Shown one piece after another: positions 48,150 to 60,895 of a stretch of 64,000 nt of DNA. Source of the DNA: Balanoglossus misakiensis (taxonomy: Eukaryota; Hemichordata); assembly GCA_040954595.2 (NCBI GenBank), contig CM082590.2, positions 3,720,001 through 3,784,000 on the forward strand, written 5' to 3'. Under the pieces are notes generated by a model, which had not been told where the DNA came from, made no database searches, and saw only the letters and a list, made by a program, of their open reading frames with translations. The position numbers and the translations under genes were made by a program. The stretch's first letter is position 1, and each line of letters begins with the position of its first letter.

Positions 48150-48480
48150 ATTATATAGCTATGTCAGCCCAGCTGTCACATATATAGCTATGTCAGCCCA
48201 GCTGTCACATATATTGTGAAAGGCTAGCGCCATACCTGCGTCACCTTGAAGGAACTCATGTCGGGTCAGAGGTCATCATTCATTTATATTGCATGACTCC
48301 GGTCTGCCATGTTTATAGAAGCACTGTCAGAATGACTACAAAGTAACACAGGCATGTATTTCAACAGGTGTTTTATCTCAGGCTAGGACCTGCTGCTCAT
48401 AAAAAGTTAGTTTACAACAAATCAGCGAAAAAGGTTAAATACGTGTAACCAGTAAAATTTTAAATAAAATGTCGTAATGA
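48150..48480. repeat. dispersed repeat, also at 51.8 kb and 5.0 kb
   Basis: Shares AAAGTAACACAGGCA and ATTTCAACAGGTG plus CGGGTCA with 51790-52120, and AGGCATTGTCA-like plus TTTTTCAACAGGTGTTTT with 5020-5080. Confidence 0.65.
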
Positions 48481-48589
48481 AAGACCGGGAATTCTCTGTT
48501 ATTCGTCACACGTTGGATAACCGCGTGTGTCATGAAGAAATTAACTTAACGTTAAGTAGTGCGTAAAACGGATAAACGCTGAGTACGTT

Positions 48590-49265
48590 CAAGGTGGCAT
48601 TCCATGAAAAGTTGTGACTTTTGCCAAATTTTACTTTTTTACATAAATCGGTAGGTCTAATACTGATCCACATTCTGACAAATGCGTCTTGGCGGAAATG
48701 GTGCATAATCACTTTTTCTGAATGAGTCCTCAGCTTAAGAAATAGTTGTCGAAAATGCAAATTGCCGTTTTTCTCAGTTTTCATTTTCGCTGCTTTTGAC
48801 AACTTCAGAAGAATTTAGCTTCGCTCTGCGTTGGCCGAATTTGCTCAAATTTTAACAGGGGATTGTGTATAACCCATCTAGCAATACGAAATTTGTTTAG
48901 TCGATAAAGTGTTCCTGGCGGGAATAAACTCGGATTCAATACAACTCACTGTGAATTTGATCAAATTTCCTAAAAATCTAACTTTCAAACGCTGTTACTC
49001 CTCAATGGAAGCAGATAACGCAAAACAAAAGTTTCTTTTTTGCTCGTTTTGAATGACATATTTAGATGCATGATGCATGATCAACTTTCTACCTAATTTC
49101 AATTGCATGACGTAATATAAAAAAAAATAGTTTTTTTAACCCCAAAACGCCACCATTTTCGGGGGTCATTAAAATGTGCAACTCAAACAAAAGTACAAAA
49201 ACTAAGCTTCCAGAATATGTATGGTTCATAGGGGTTTTAAAGTTGTCTTTGATGAGAAATAGGCA
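48590..49265. mobile_element. truncated second copy of the 741-bp TTAA element
   Basis: Begins AAGGTGGCATTCCATGAAAA and follows 13845-14545 throughout, but the right terminal repeat is missing after GATGAGAAATAGGC, and the left TTAA is now TCAA. Confidence 0.85.
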
Positions 49266-51079
49266 CCAAATATTACAAAATAAACATCACCATAAAAGTG
49301 TGGCATAAAGAATCTATCCCAGTACTATGGTGACGTCATTCTAAAATGCATGCTTGTTTTAAACTACCAAAATTATGTTGTTGTTTTTGACAGATACTGG
49401 CTTCGCTCAGACCAAATCGTTATCATACAACACCTGTATTTACTAATGTGTTAGTATTCTAACTGAATATGAGCCAGTATTTCCATTAATGAAAACACAT
49501 GCAGAAACGGGTTTTAACTGTTTGGCCGGAACTATTTTTGAGAAGTAACGTGCTTTATCATCACACTATGTTGTATGATATCCAAACCAGATGCAACTTT
49601 GTTTTGTTACAGATATAAAATAAGGCCGCATTATTTTGCAAAGACTCTAAACTCGTCGATCAAAATCACACTAACGCATAACGTGTGGCTAACGGACAGT
49701 ACGCATTTTCAGGACGTTCAGATCCTGGTCGCTCATAAATCATCCCGGCTGTATAGTCCAAAAATCCACAGACTGCAAACAAATGATTTTCCAGCCTATT
49801 TCTGAAAAAATGTCAATGCTTACTAAAATGTTGATATATCTTAGCCAGATTCCTCTGGAAACAACTTGCTACACAGCGGAGCGAATAAGGAGTGGACGAC
49901 CGTTCCCTTGCGAGCGACGCACGGGACAATGGACTCTAGTGGAAAGAAGGGTTGTACTGTAGGGTTATAGAATTTGTAATCTCTTTGTCAAAGCTTGCAG
50001 TCTTGCCATGTTGACCGTAACATTAGAACTTCGCCGGGATTTCACAATGCGAAATCATTGTAAAAATATATTATTTTGAAAGAAAGCAGAATATTTTTTT
50101 ATTTGAATGTGGAGCATCCCATTTGAATAATTTTACAGCCTACGTTGATCACCTGATCGATAAGTTACCAACATGGCTATACTCCAGCGACACCCACGCG
50201 ACAGGTTCACACATCTTGGCGTGAAATTGTTTATCTCAACGGGCGCATCTTTTCAAAGGATAGCGTTTTTTTAAAGGTATGCATGTATGTTTGACCGATA
50301 TCGCGCTGCATTCTGGTAATGTGACAATATTTTCACTCCTTGCTGCACAACTCAAAATATGAAAAACATGTGCATACATTAGCTGAATACAACGCGATAT
50401 TGGTAAAACTTGTTGTACTATCTCCTAAATAATGCCCATAATGTAATATGTAAATGGGTCTCTGAGGAAATGACGGTTGTAAAAGAAATGCTGGAGTGTC
50501 CAATGAATGTGTCGTTTAGGATAGACTCAGAAACGCGACAAAACCCCTTTGCAATGTAAACAAAAATGCCGACATGCACTCTGAACTCGCACCTGTAAAA
50601 CAAAAAAAAAGCAATAGTCGTCCATCATGAATAAAGATTATTCATAAAATAATATTGTAGAAGTTATGGATTTTAATTAAGAATACCTCTTGCCAACCTA
50701 CATCTTCTTTTCATAATCTCGAATAAATTCAATAATCCTTGTGGCATCATTTCCAACTTCCATAAACGAACTAATAATTGCAACATTAGCTAACTTTAGT
50801 CTTGAACTCAATTCCACTGGACGTCGACCTGCATACACGCTCAGAATAGCCATGGAACGACAGAGCAAACAACTTTGATAACAACGGAACTTTGTGTGGT
50901 TTCTCACTGTCCCCTGTTGCCCCGCACAAATGGAATTCAACAAAACCACTCGACACCATTTATTGCAACCAGTGTTTATTTTTACGCACATAAAATACCC
51001 CAGCTGTAATATATAAACATATAAAGCTATAAAATCTGAATCTTTTCCTCCCTATAAATGAATGTTATGCCAATCAGCC
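49266..51079. other. mosaic of diverged repeats
   Basis: 50840-51050 matches 53060-53260 (CCACTCGACACCATTTA, CAACCAGTGTTT). 49270-49345 matches 44930-45000. The remainder shows nothing recognisable. Confidence 0.45.
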
Positions 51080-51232
51080 TAGTAATATAGAAATAATGGA
51101 CGACGCCCTGACCATAAACGTTTGTTTATGGGCAAGGGCGAGGGGAAAGCCAAAAATTCATGGGCGAGGCTTCCGAGCCCATGAATTTTGGCTTTACTCG
51201 ATCAGGGCGGAGTCGGTTATTTCCATTATATT
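51080..51232. mobile_element. fold-back element (MITE-like)
   Basis: Outer arms: ATAGAAATAATGGACGACGC-CCTGA and TCAGGGCGGAGTCGGTTATTTCC in inverse orientation with mismatches. Inner perfect hairpin GCCAAAA-TTCATGGGC with GCCCATGAATTTTGGC. Confidence 0.6.
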
Positions 51233-51789
51233 ACCAATGAAGTCAAGAAAAATTACATCACTGCAGTAATCTAATGAAAAGGCTTCCACAAAACATGTGA
51301 AATGATCTTCTGTTTGAAACAAACTTCAATATAGAGATCACAGAGTACACAGCACGAAACCACAGGCACATTTCAGTAAATACTTGTAAAGTGGGCTGAT
51401 CAGTATCTGTGCCAGTAGGTCTACGTTTGTAATAATTGCTGTTAGAGGACTTGTAAAATTGGTCAGATATAAGACATGTAAAAGAACAAGTGTGACTCCG
51501 GTCTGGTATTACAGGTGTGTATACAGTGATGTCATTTCTGACTGTATATAGTGCTGTGATCACATGACTGAATCAGTGGAGTGGAGTATGAATGCTACGT
51601 ACATGGTGTGTTCGTGTCTGTGTTGAATTGACAGGTCGTTCGGAAACATGGGTCCATTTAGCCTCGAATACAGGCACAGTTGTTTGTACATTGGTTACAA
51701 TTCTCTGTCGATATGGCTTTCCACGGTACTGTACATGACCTCTATTTGAAGTCTGTACAAACAGTGATTGGACAGGCAAATATTTGAGG

Positions 51790-52120
51790 CCCTGTCATGT
51801 TACTGTGTCTACAGCGCTTTATATAGTATAGCTGTCAGCCAAGCTGTTATATTAATTGTGAATGACCATCCCTATGCCTGCGTCACATTGAATGGACCCA
51901 TTTCGGGTCAAAGGTTATCCTTTTATATGCTGTCAATCCAGACTGCCCTATTTACAGATGCATTGTCAGAATGATTACAAAGTAACACAGGCAAATATTT
52001 CAACAGGTGATTTACCTGAGGTTGCTCATAAAATTATGCTTTTAATATACCAGCGAAAGAGTTTATACGTGTAACCAATACATTGAAAATAAAATGTCGT
52101 TCAGCAGAGACCAGGACTTC
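51790..52120. repeat. dispersed repeat, copy of 48150-48480
   Basis: Same block order with roughly one mismatch in five. Confidence 0.65.
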
Positions 52121-52704
52121 TCCGTCATTTTTGTCGCACGTACGTATATTCTGTTGAAGAAAATAATACATCAATAAGGCCACACATCAAGTAGGTTTAA
52201 TTGATTGACATTAAAATAATAAGGCTAACTGACTTGCCGCAAAGTTTTCGCATGATATTATAAATCATATGACACTACAGTAAAAGTCAATTGGTTTAAA
52301 TATGAATTAAAAATAAACTAGACTTACTTAGAGCAGTTGTTGTCACTGCCAGGTTTTATTGCATTTGATGTGAAGCGCCAGCATCCTAACATATAACGTA
52401 ATGTCGGCTACCTGGTCAAGTGAAATTCGAGGAACGTCACATTCCGATAAGAATAAGGAAATAAAAAATCGAGAATTTTGACAAAAATTAGTGACACTTA
52501 TAATTTGGCGCTTGGTAGGGGCATGAAAATATCATATTCATTTATTGTTTATTAAAATTCGTTTAATTGCGAAATGAGAACATTTCGTAAGTCAGGTTTA
52601 TGACTATGCGTACGGGTCACAATCCCGTCGGTAGGTTTGATGTGAAGACCATTCAAACAGTATTGCAGTATTTGTGAGCTATTAAACTTTCCCGCTTTGT
52701 TTTG
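52121..52704. other. diverged copy of exon-1 flank
   Basis: 52330-52460 matches DNA on both sides of exon 1 (44605-44640 and 44815-44885) but skips the ~150 bp that contain the exon. No gene supported. Confidence 0.45.
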
Positions 52705-54368
52705 TGCTTTTGTTAACTGGTACGGTGCGCCATGTGTATCCGATAGGCTGCAGTTGTATGCAATGTTAACTTGGTTTGTGAACAATAGGACAAATATGTA
52801 CATTTTTATTATAAATACTTGAATATTTTCATGTTAAGAAGAGTTTGGCTTTCCCCTCACAGACCTTCATTGACGATCTCCGGGCATAGGCGGACAGCCC
52901 TGGAAGCATTCACTTCAAGTTTTACACTTGTACACAAAAGTTAAAACACTGCAACTTAAGTCGCAAACTCAGTACACTCAACATAGATTTCTAAATGACA
53001 CGCCATCAAAACGATTGGATCTGCATACACAGTCACGACACTAACTCAGTGACAGTCTAATGCAACCAACTTCATAGCAACGGCATTGATAACAAACACC
53101 ACTTGGCAGGATTTATTGCTGTCAACGTCTGCCTTGCACGAATGAACTTCGAGCGAAACCACTCGACACTATTTACTGTAACCAGTGTTTGTCTTTGCAG
53201 ACGCAAAAAAAACCTTCCAGCTAAATATAAAGACATACAGTTTAATGGCTGTCAGAACCACGTCAAACAGTCTCAGACAGGTCAGCCCAAGTTTGGATTT
53301 CCATCCGAGTACTACTGTAGTCCCCTCTCTGGGCGCACACAAAGTCAATCGGATACAACGCCCTCACATGTCCAATGTTGTCAATGAAGATAAAGCATTG
53401 CTAGCAGTTATCATAGCCGTAGAGAATGGCATACACCTGGATTTGATTGCATTTGGAGTCAGTGAGACTCTTTGTGTGCCAGTGTCAATTGTATCATGTT
53501 CATCAGCACCATGTACACTCGTACATTTTGACTACAATTTAATACACCATTGACCAGCCTCAATAAAACTGTCAGCCACTTCTTTTGTATTGCTCTTATC
53601 AGCGCTCCCCCTTTGGTTCAATGTAAACAAACGCGGAGGATATCTTTGCCAACACATGACTACTTTATAATAATAACATTCTCAAATTTGACCTTCAATA
53701 TATGACGTTTGGGACTATGTACATTAGGGTTTTTGTTGTTGAGGATAAACTGGTATGGTGTGCCATGTGTATCCGATAGGCTTCAGTTGTATGAAATATT
53801 AACTTGGTTTGTGAACAATAGGGCAAATATGTAGTTTTTTATTATAAATACATTTATCACAAAAACCGGCCCTGATCACCAGCTGTGTGATGTAGACCAG
53901 GACAGATCAAAAATCCAGATCACCCCTGTGTTACCTCATCAACCGCAACTATTTCCACCGATTCGCCGTAGCTTTGTTGTCAAACAGAAACAGTACGTGT
54001 AGCGCGCGGCATTTACAATTCAGAAATGAAATAAAGAAATGACGGTTCCATGACAATATTGCTTTGTAAGCTCAAAACAGAAAGGTGGAATTTGGAAAGA
54101 AGACAGTCGACGCAACGATCATAGACGATCGTGGCTGTCAAAGTTTTGGGTCAGGTACACATAGCCTAGGCTAGGCGCAAGTCCGGTACGTTCCGAGTCG
54201 AATCAGTGTGGGGAATTGTTTCGAGCCAGTTCAGCGTGACGACTGAACCTCTCTATTCCACCTGTCAACGAAATGTATAAGACGTGGCAACAGGTTGCAG
54301 TAAAATTGTTAGAGAATCGATTACATTTGTGTAAGGCTGAACTTCGAGCGAACGGAACTCAACGACTT

Positions 54369-54460
54369 GTTGGGAGATTTTGTGAATGATCAGCGATAGT
54401 TCATCATTTGCGTATATGCAAATGATGAACTATCGCTGATCATTCATAAAATCTCCCAAC
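54369..54460. repeat. 92-bp near-perfect palindrome
   Basis: Left arm GTTGGGAGATTTTGTGAATG through CATCATTTGC, right arm its complement with one mismatch, and a short GTAT centre. Confidence 0.95.
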
Positions 54461-54591
54461 ATATATCTCGTGGGGGGAAATAATCCTGCTCAGTAAAAAT
54501 ACGACGCCGCTCCAACATTGTTGCAAGATACTGAATTTTTTTAGTAATGCCTCTTCTAACGAACAATAAGAAGACTGTTCATGTGATAAAT

Positions 54592-54750
54592 ATATAATCC
54601 CATGATATCTTTCTTTGTTTAACGTCATCGTATACTCGTGGTTTTCGCGGAAGCGTACAACTTCTCGCCTGCAGCTCGAAGTTGCATTGCTCCGCGAAAA
54701 CCACTCGTATACGATGACGTCAAACAAAGAAAGATATCATGGGATTATAT
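54592..54750. repeat. 159-bp hairpin with ~58-bp stem
   Basis: Arms ATATAATCCCATGATATCTT and AAGATATCATGGGATTATAT continue through CGTATACTCGTGGTTTTCGC. The loop contains a smaller AACTTC/GAAGTT hairpin. Confidence 0.95.
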
Positions 54751-55789
54751 GTAAGTATATTTTCATGTTAAGAAGAGTTCGGATTTCCCCTCAGAGACCT
54801 TCCTTGACAATCTCCGGGCATAGGCGGACAGCCCTGCAAGCATTCACTTCATTTCAAACGTGTACACAAAAACTAAATCATTGCAAATTAACTCTCGAAC
54901 TCAGTACACTCAACACAGATTTCTAAATGACACGCCTTCAAAACGATTGGATCTGCATACACAGTCACGACACTAACTTAGTGACAGTCTAAAGCAAACA
55001 ACTTCATATCAACCGCATTGATAACAAACACCACTTGGCAGGATTTATTATCTGTCAACGTCTGCCTTGCACGAATGATCTTTGACCGAAACCACTCGAC
55101 ACTATTTACTGTAACCAGTGTTTGTCTTTGCAGACGCAATAAACCCTTCCAGCTAAATATAAAGACATACAGTTTTATAGCTGTCAGAACCACGTCAAAC
55201 AGTATCAGACAGGTCAGCCCAAGTTTGGATTTCCATCCGAGTACTACTGTAGTCCCCTCTCTGGGCGCACACAAAGTCAATCGGATACAACGTTCTCACA
55301 TGTTCAATGTTGTCAAGTGAGATAAAGCATTGCTAGCAGTTATCATAGCCGTAGAGAATGGCATACACCTGGATTTGATTACATTTGGAGTCAGTGAGAC
55401 TCTTTGTGTGCCAGTGTCAATTGTATCATGTTCATCAGCACCATGTACACTCGTACATTTTGACTACAATTTAATACACCATTGACCAGCCTCAATAAAA
55501 CTGTCAGCCACTTCTTTTGTATTGCTCTTATCAGCGCTCCCCCGTTGGTTCAATGTACACGAACGCGGAGGATATCTTTGCCAACACATAACTACTTTAT
55601 AATAATAACATTCTCAAATTTGACCTTCAATATATGACGTTTGGGACTATGTACATTAGGGTTTTTGTTGTTGAGGATAAACTGGTATGGTGTGCCATGT
55701 GTATCTGATAGGCTTCAGTTGTATGAAATATTAACTTGGTTTGTGAACAATAGGGCAAATATGTAGTTTTTTATTATAAATACATTTAT

Positions 55790-56682
55790 CACATAAACCG
55801 GCCCTGATCACCAGCTGTGTGATGTAGACCAGGACAGATCAAAAATCCAGATCACCCCTGTGTTACCTCATCAACCGCAACTATTTCCACCGATTCGCCG
55901 TAGCTTTGTTGTCAAACAGAAACAGTACGTGTAGCGCGCGGCATTTACAATTCAGAAATGAAATAAAGAAATGACGGTTCCATGACAATATTGCTTTGTA
56001 AGCTCAAAACAGAAAGGTGGAATTTGGAAAGAAGACAGTCGACGCAACGATCATAGACGATCGTGGCTGTCAAAGTTTTGGGTCAGGTACACATAGCCTA
56101 GGCTAGGCGCAAGTCCGGTACGTTCCGAGTCGAATCAGTGTGGGGAATTGTTTCGAGCCAGTTCAGCGTGACGACTGAACCTCTCTATTCCACCTGTCAA
56201 CGAAATGTATAAGACGTGGCAACAGGTTGCAGTAAAATTGTTAGAGAATCGATTACATTTGTGTAAGGCTGAACTTCGAGCGAACGGAACTCAACGACTT
56301 GTTGGGAGATTTTGTGAATGATCAGCGATAGTTCATCATTTGCGTATATGCAAATGATGAACTATCGCTGATCATTCATAAAATCTCCCAACATATATCT
56401 CGTGGGGGGAAATAATCCTGCTCAGTAAAAATACGACGCCGCTCCAACATTGTTGCAAGATACTGAATTTTTTTAGTAATGCCTCTTCTAACGAACAATA
56501 AGAAGACTGTTCATGTGATAAATATATAATCCCATGATATCTTTCTTTGTTTAACGTCATCGTATACTCGTGGTTTTCGCGGAAGCGTACAACTTCTCGC
56601 CTGCAGCTCGAAGTTGCATTGCTCCGCGAAAACCACTCGTATACGATGACGTCAAACAAAGAAAGATATCATGGGATTATAT
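55790..56682. mobile_element. hairpin-rich insertion in tandem copy 3
   Basis: Same insert as 53858-54750 shifted by 1932 bp, hairpins at 56301-56392 and 56524-56682. Carried along by the tandem duplication. Confidence 0.7.
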
Positions 56683-57279
56683 GTAAGTATATTTTCATGT
56701 TAAGAAGAGTTCGGATTTCCCCTCAGAGACCTTCCTTGACAATCTCCGGGCATAGGCGGACAGCCCTGCAAGCATTCACTTCATTTCAAACGTGTACACA
56801 AAAACTAAATCATTGCAAATTAACTCTCGAACTCAGTACACTCAACACAGATTTCTAAATAACACGCCATCAAAACGATTGGATCTGCATACACAGTCAC
56901 GACACTAACTTAGTGACAGTCTAAAGCAACCAACTTCATATCAACCGCATTGATAACAAACACCACTTGGCAGGATTTATTATCTGTCAACGTCTGCCTT
57001 GCACGAATGATCTTTGACCAAAACCACTCGACACTATTTACTGTAACCAGTGTTTGTCTTTGCAGACGCAATAAACCCTTCCAGCTAAATATAAAGACAT
57101 ACAGTTTTATAGCTGTCAGAACCACGTCAAACAGTATCAGACAGGTCAGCCCAAGTTTGGATTTCCATCCGAGTACTACTGTAGTCCCCTCTCTGGGCGC
57201 ACACAAAGTCAATCGGATACAACGCCCTCACATGTTCAATGTTGTCAAGTGAGATAAAGCATTGCTAGCAGTTATCATA

Positions 57280-58190
57280 GCCGTAGAGAATGGCATACAC
57301 CTGGATTTGATTACATTTGGAGTCAGTGAGACTCTTTGTGTGCCAGTGTCAATTGTATCATGTTCATCAGCACCATGTACACTCGTACATTTTGACTACA
57401 ATTTAATACACCATTGACCAGCCTTAATAAAACTGTCAGCCACTTCTTTTGTATTGCTCTTATCAGCGCTCCCCCGTTGGTTCAATGTACACGAACGCGG
57501 AGGATATCTTTGCCATCACATAACTACTTTATATAACATTCTCAAATTTGACCTTCAATATATGACATTTGTAGATTAGGTATTGTTGTTGTTTAGGATA
57601 TTCCGATCTGATGGTTCGGAATTAATTTTCATACAGTCTTGTAATTAGAAGCTGTGCTCCTTGAGAATTAAACATAGTTTGTTCTATTTGCTTAACCCGT
57701 ATAGACGTTGACCAAAACAATTCCACCACTATCAAGAAGTATACAAATACTTTACAACCAGATCGCGATAAAGTCAGGAATTAGCTAGAGTTCATACAGC
57801 TGTTTGACATGCATCATCGCAACCACGGCCCCTCTAAGGACACTAGTTCCACGTTGGCAGAAGAGGCCGTATTTATGAATCGAACTCTATCCAATCAAAA
57901 CGTGTTTCTCAAAATTGTGTTCATATGTAAATTAAATCCCTTCTTTGCCTAGCCGACTATTATTCTATTTGAACTGCAGATCGCTGTCCTGCGTGAGTGT
58001 TGGGTTATTGATGGTCATTTGCTGCTTTTTCGGCGACGGTGTAAATCACAGTCGAGGAGTCGAGTAGTGACCGTGTGTTTATGCATGTGTTCGTGTCCGC
58101 TTATTGACCGGAGACTCTAGTGGATTCGAAAAGGCCTGGCTGACAAAAGGACACCACTTGAACCAGTCAGTACACAGTAAACTATGACAT
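57280..58190. repeat. segmental duplicate of 46.79-48.06 kb
   Basis: See shared blocks listed for that segment. Overlaps the end of the third tandem copy, so the array and the segment belong to the same duplicated region. Confidence 0.7.
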
Positions 58191-60629
58191 GTTAAATAGC
58201 TCCATGAGTATACACATGTATTACAGTAGACTACATCTGGGACACACCGCACTGACTACATGATCGTGTGTCTGCATCGCCACGGAATTACAATTTACAT
58301 ACATGTAAAATTTAAAGCTTGAAACGTTGAACAATTTTGAAACATACGTAGAGTATTTTGGTCCGGCAACACCGTGTGTGTTCTGGAGAAGATATTGACT
58401 ACACTGTTATCATAACGTCACACTAACCTTTGTCCTTACTGACCCACGTACAGTTGTCTTCTTATAGGGAGAAAACAATCTTCTACACCATTTTATCAAT
58501 TAATCAATACAAGATTTTGACACCAATGTTACAATTTCAGGCTGTCGAGTGTTGCTAAACGATGCCCGTTAAATTCACTACTGACCGCCGCCACAGTTTA
58601 CAAGCATTGGACGTTGTGTGCGTCTCTCGTTCGTTCATGCAGTGACACGCGTGAGGGCGAGAACATTACTTTAATGCTGTAATAATGTACATGTGCTTCA
58701 AGTCAAATCTGACACGACCTTTAGTTAAGTGTCCGTAAGAAATGTTAACGTTTCTTGGTTAAAGTATGTGTAGGTCTATTCTAATCAGCGAGGGTTACAT
58801 TTTGCCAACTTCCCCAAAACAATATCATCGAAAGGTTCATACAAAATATTTCATGCACCGACGCATGCGTACTTGAGCATCATGCCTTGAAGAGACACTT
58901 TCATGGGGAAGGGATTAGCACTGTTAAGAAAATATTTTAGAAAGTGCCTGTTACAAAAGAAGGTGATGTTAAAGTTTAATAATTACATATGATGTCGCTT
59001 TTTGAATCGCTAGAAATTTGAAACACAAACACACAAGCACTGGTTGGTCATAATTGCTCGGAGAATTGATGTTGTGCAATTTTCACAGGAGAAGAAATTG
59101 AGTGAATTGATATTTACCGGAAAAAGTCACAGCGCAGCCGGCGACAGGAATTGATTTTACTTGTTCAGTATTAAATTAAACTTGTTCGCTGCCTGATGGG
59201 GGCGCTGCACTACACAAAGGTTTGTTGTTTAATCCAAGCTCCGGAAAATCAGCCAAATAAAAAGTTATCGGCACCCAAACTAGATCTGCTCATACTTTGT
59301 GAGAGAGTGGTTCGATTCACCACATCAAAGAAAACATAACGATAGAGTCTGAAACGGCTGCACAACTTAAGTACATCATGGCGAACAATTATTCTCCGCA
59401 CATATGTCATCGATAGCCTTAATTAACAACTGTGGAAAAGGCAGTCGGTGTTATCCTTCTAATGGCTTCTGTTGCACTTTATCAATCATTCTGGAGAGTA
59501 CAACAGTGGATAATAAAATATTGGGATCACCACTCTTGTTTTTAAAATACAAGGCCGGGAATATAGTCTATAATTGGAGGAAACTACCAAGCTAGCATTT
59601 GTTCGCCAATGGTTTGTCGATTGGCAAAACACATCGTCGCAGTCGATTGGCAAAACACATCGTCGCAAACCACGGCCCTTTTACGGCAGCGCTCTGCTCC
59701 CCGCAAAAAGGCCGTGGTATAATACGGCCATGTATTCAGTATTTGGTCTAGGCGCTTTCATAGTACATCCAACAACCAATCAGATTGCTTGTTATATCCC
59801 ATTCACGCATCTCATTACATCTCATTCTAAACAACATGGCGGCTTCCAGTGGCAGTGCTCTGAGAAGTGCTCTTGTCCCAGCTCTCCTTGAGAGACGGGC
59901 TTTGATTGGCCAGATTATAATGATGTCATCTCATGAATATGCATTACCAATATGTTCAAATACCAGCGCGGTACTCCATTTTAACCAGAGTACGTGATTT
60001 CGATAGTGAACGAAAGAAATCCGTAGTCTGGTGGGGCGAGAATGGCAAAACATTATTGAATTATATCTCAAAGTATATTGCTGTAACCATACGCTTTTAT
60101 TTGACCACTGAATATAATAATTGTATTTGACTGAGCTACAATTTCATGAAAATGACAATAGTAACATCAATTGTTCTAGCAAAGCTCAATGAAAACTTTC
60201 GGGAAGAAAAAAAATGTGCACACATGTGCGCAGTTTACAGGTTTACATTGTGCGCGTACACACACACTGTAATCATATGAGAAACTCATTCAATTGTAAC
60301 AAACATCTAGTGCTTTATCATTAAATGTAAATTTTGGTGACACAAGTTGTTTCTCTTCATCTCTATTTTAGTTGAAGGATCAGTCTGGTGTCCTATACAT
60401 ATCAGGATTTGTGCAGCAACCCATCACATTGGGGAACAACCTATCGGCACATAACCATCCAAGACCTTATATTGGGTCTGTCAAAAGCATCTTTAAAGTG
60501 GAAATACTACAAACTGTGTCACAATATGCAGTTTCTTGGTGTGTTCATAGGAGTATTCCAAGACGTATATAAAATATCAGTAGGAGGAGAGAGATAACAC
60601 CAGTTAAACAAAATAATATAGTGATCAGT
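58191..60629. other. non-coding, unclassified
   Basis: Contains a 26-bp direct repeat (CGATTGGCAAAACACATCGT) at 59618 and 59643, followed by an inverted pair CCACGGCCCTTTT / AAAAAGGCCGTGG at 59670-59716. No supported gene. Confidence 0.45.
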
Positions 60630-60664
60630 TCAACTGCGAACTAGTTGGGCTGTTAACCAAAAAC

Positions 60665-60895
60665 GGGCACTTTCAATTTGGATGCAACATGACAGCGCCC
60701 ACTTGCATTTTGGGTTAAAAACATGAAACTTGGTACAGTTATGCATTGACCCATGACGGACATTTTCCAATATGGATCCAACATAGAAGCGCCCTCTAGT
60801 GGCCAGAAACATACAATCATTCTTTAAAATCGTGCACTTTGGGTTAAAAGCATGAAACTTTGTACAGTTATGCATTGAACCATGTCATTTCACAT
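60665..60895. repeat. tandem duplication of about 95-130 bp
   Basis: GGGTTAAAAACATGAAACTT with ACAGTTATGCATTGA occurs at about 60710 and again at 60840; GGATGCAACAT and GGATCCAACAT also pair. One copy carries ~35 extra bp. Confidence 0.85.

Larger units (their letters stand above)
53858..54750. mobile_element. hairpin-rich insertion in tandem copy 2
   Basis: Absent from tandem copy 1, which reads ATTATAAATACTTGAATATT at the junction (52805-52824). The insert begins ATTTATCACA, with TGTGATAAAT at about 54583, and holds two long hairpins. Probably one or two non-autonomous elements. Confidence 0.7.
52705..57562. repeat. three-copy tandem array, unit 1932 bp (first copy shorter)
   Basis: Copies start near ACTGGTA-GG-GCCATGTGTATC at about 52709, 53743 and 55676. 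The second and third are almost identical at a constant 1932-bp offset; the first is more diverged and lacks about 0.9 kb. Frames of ~100 codons are repeated in the last two only because the DNA is. Confidence 0.9.

Noticed and set aside
50698-50991. Minus-strand frame ending IIEFIRDYEKKM, with an AG acceptor-like site at 50829
   Set aside because: Could be a last exon with an ankyrin-like GRRPVEL start, but there is no partner exon and the surrounding DNA is a repeat found at 53 kb. Not supported.
53103-57252. 100-codon frames repeated three times
   Set aside because: They are repeated because the DNA is tandemly duplicated, and the frame differs in the oldest copy, so there is no sign of protein constraint.
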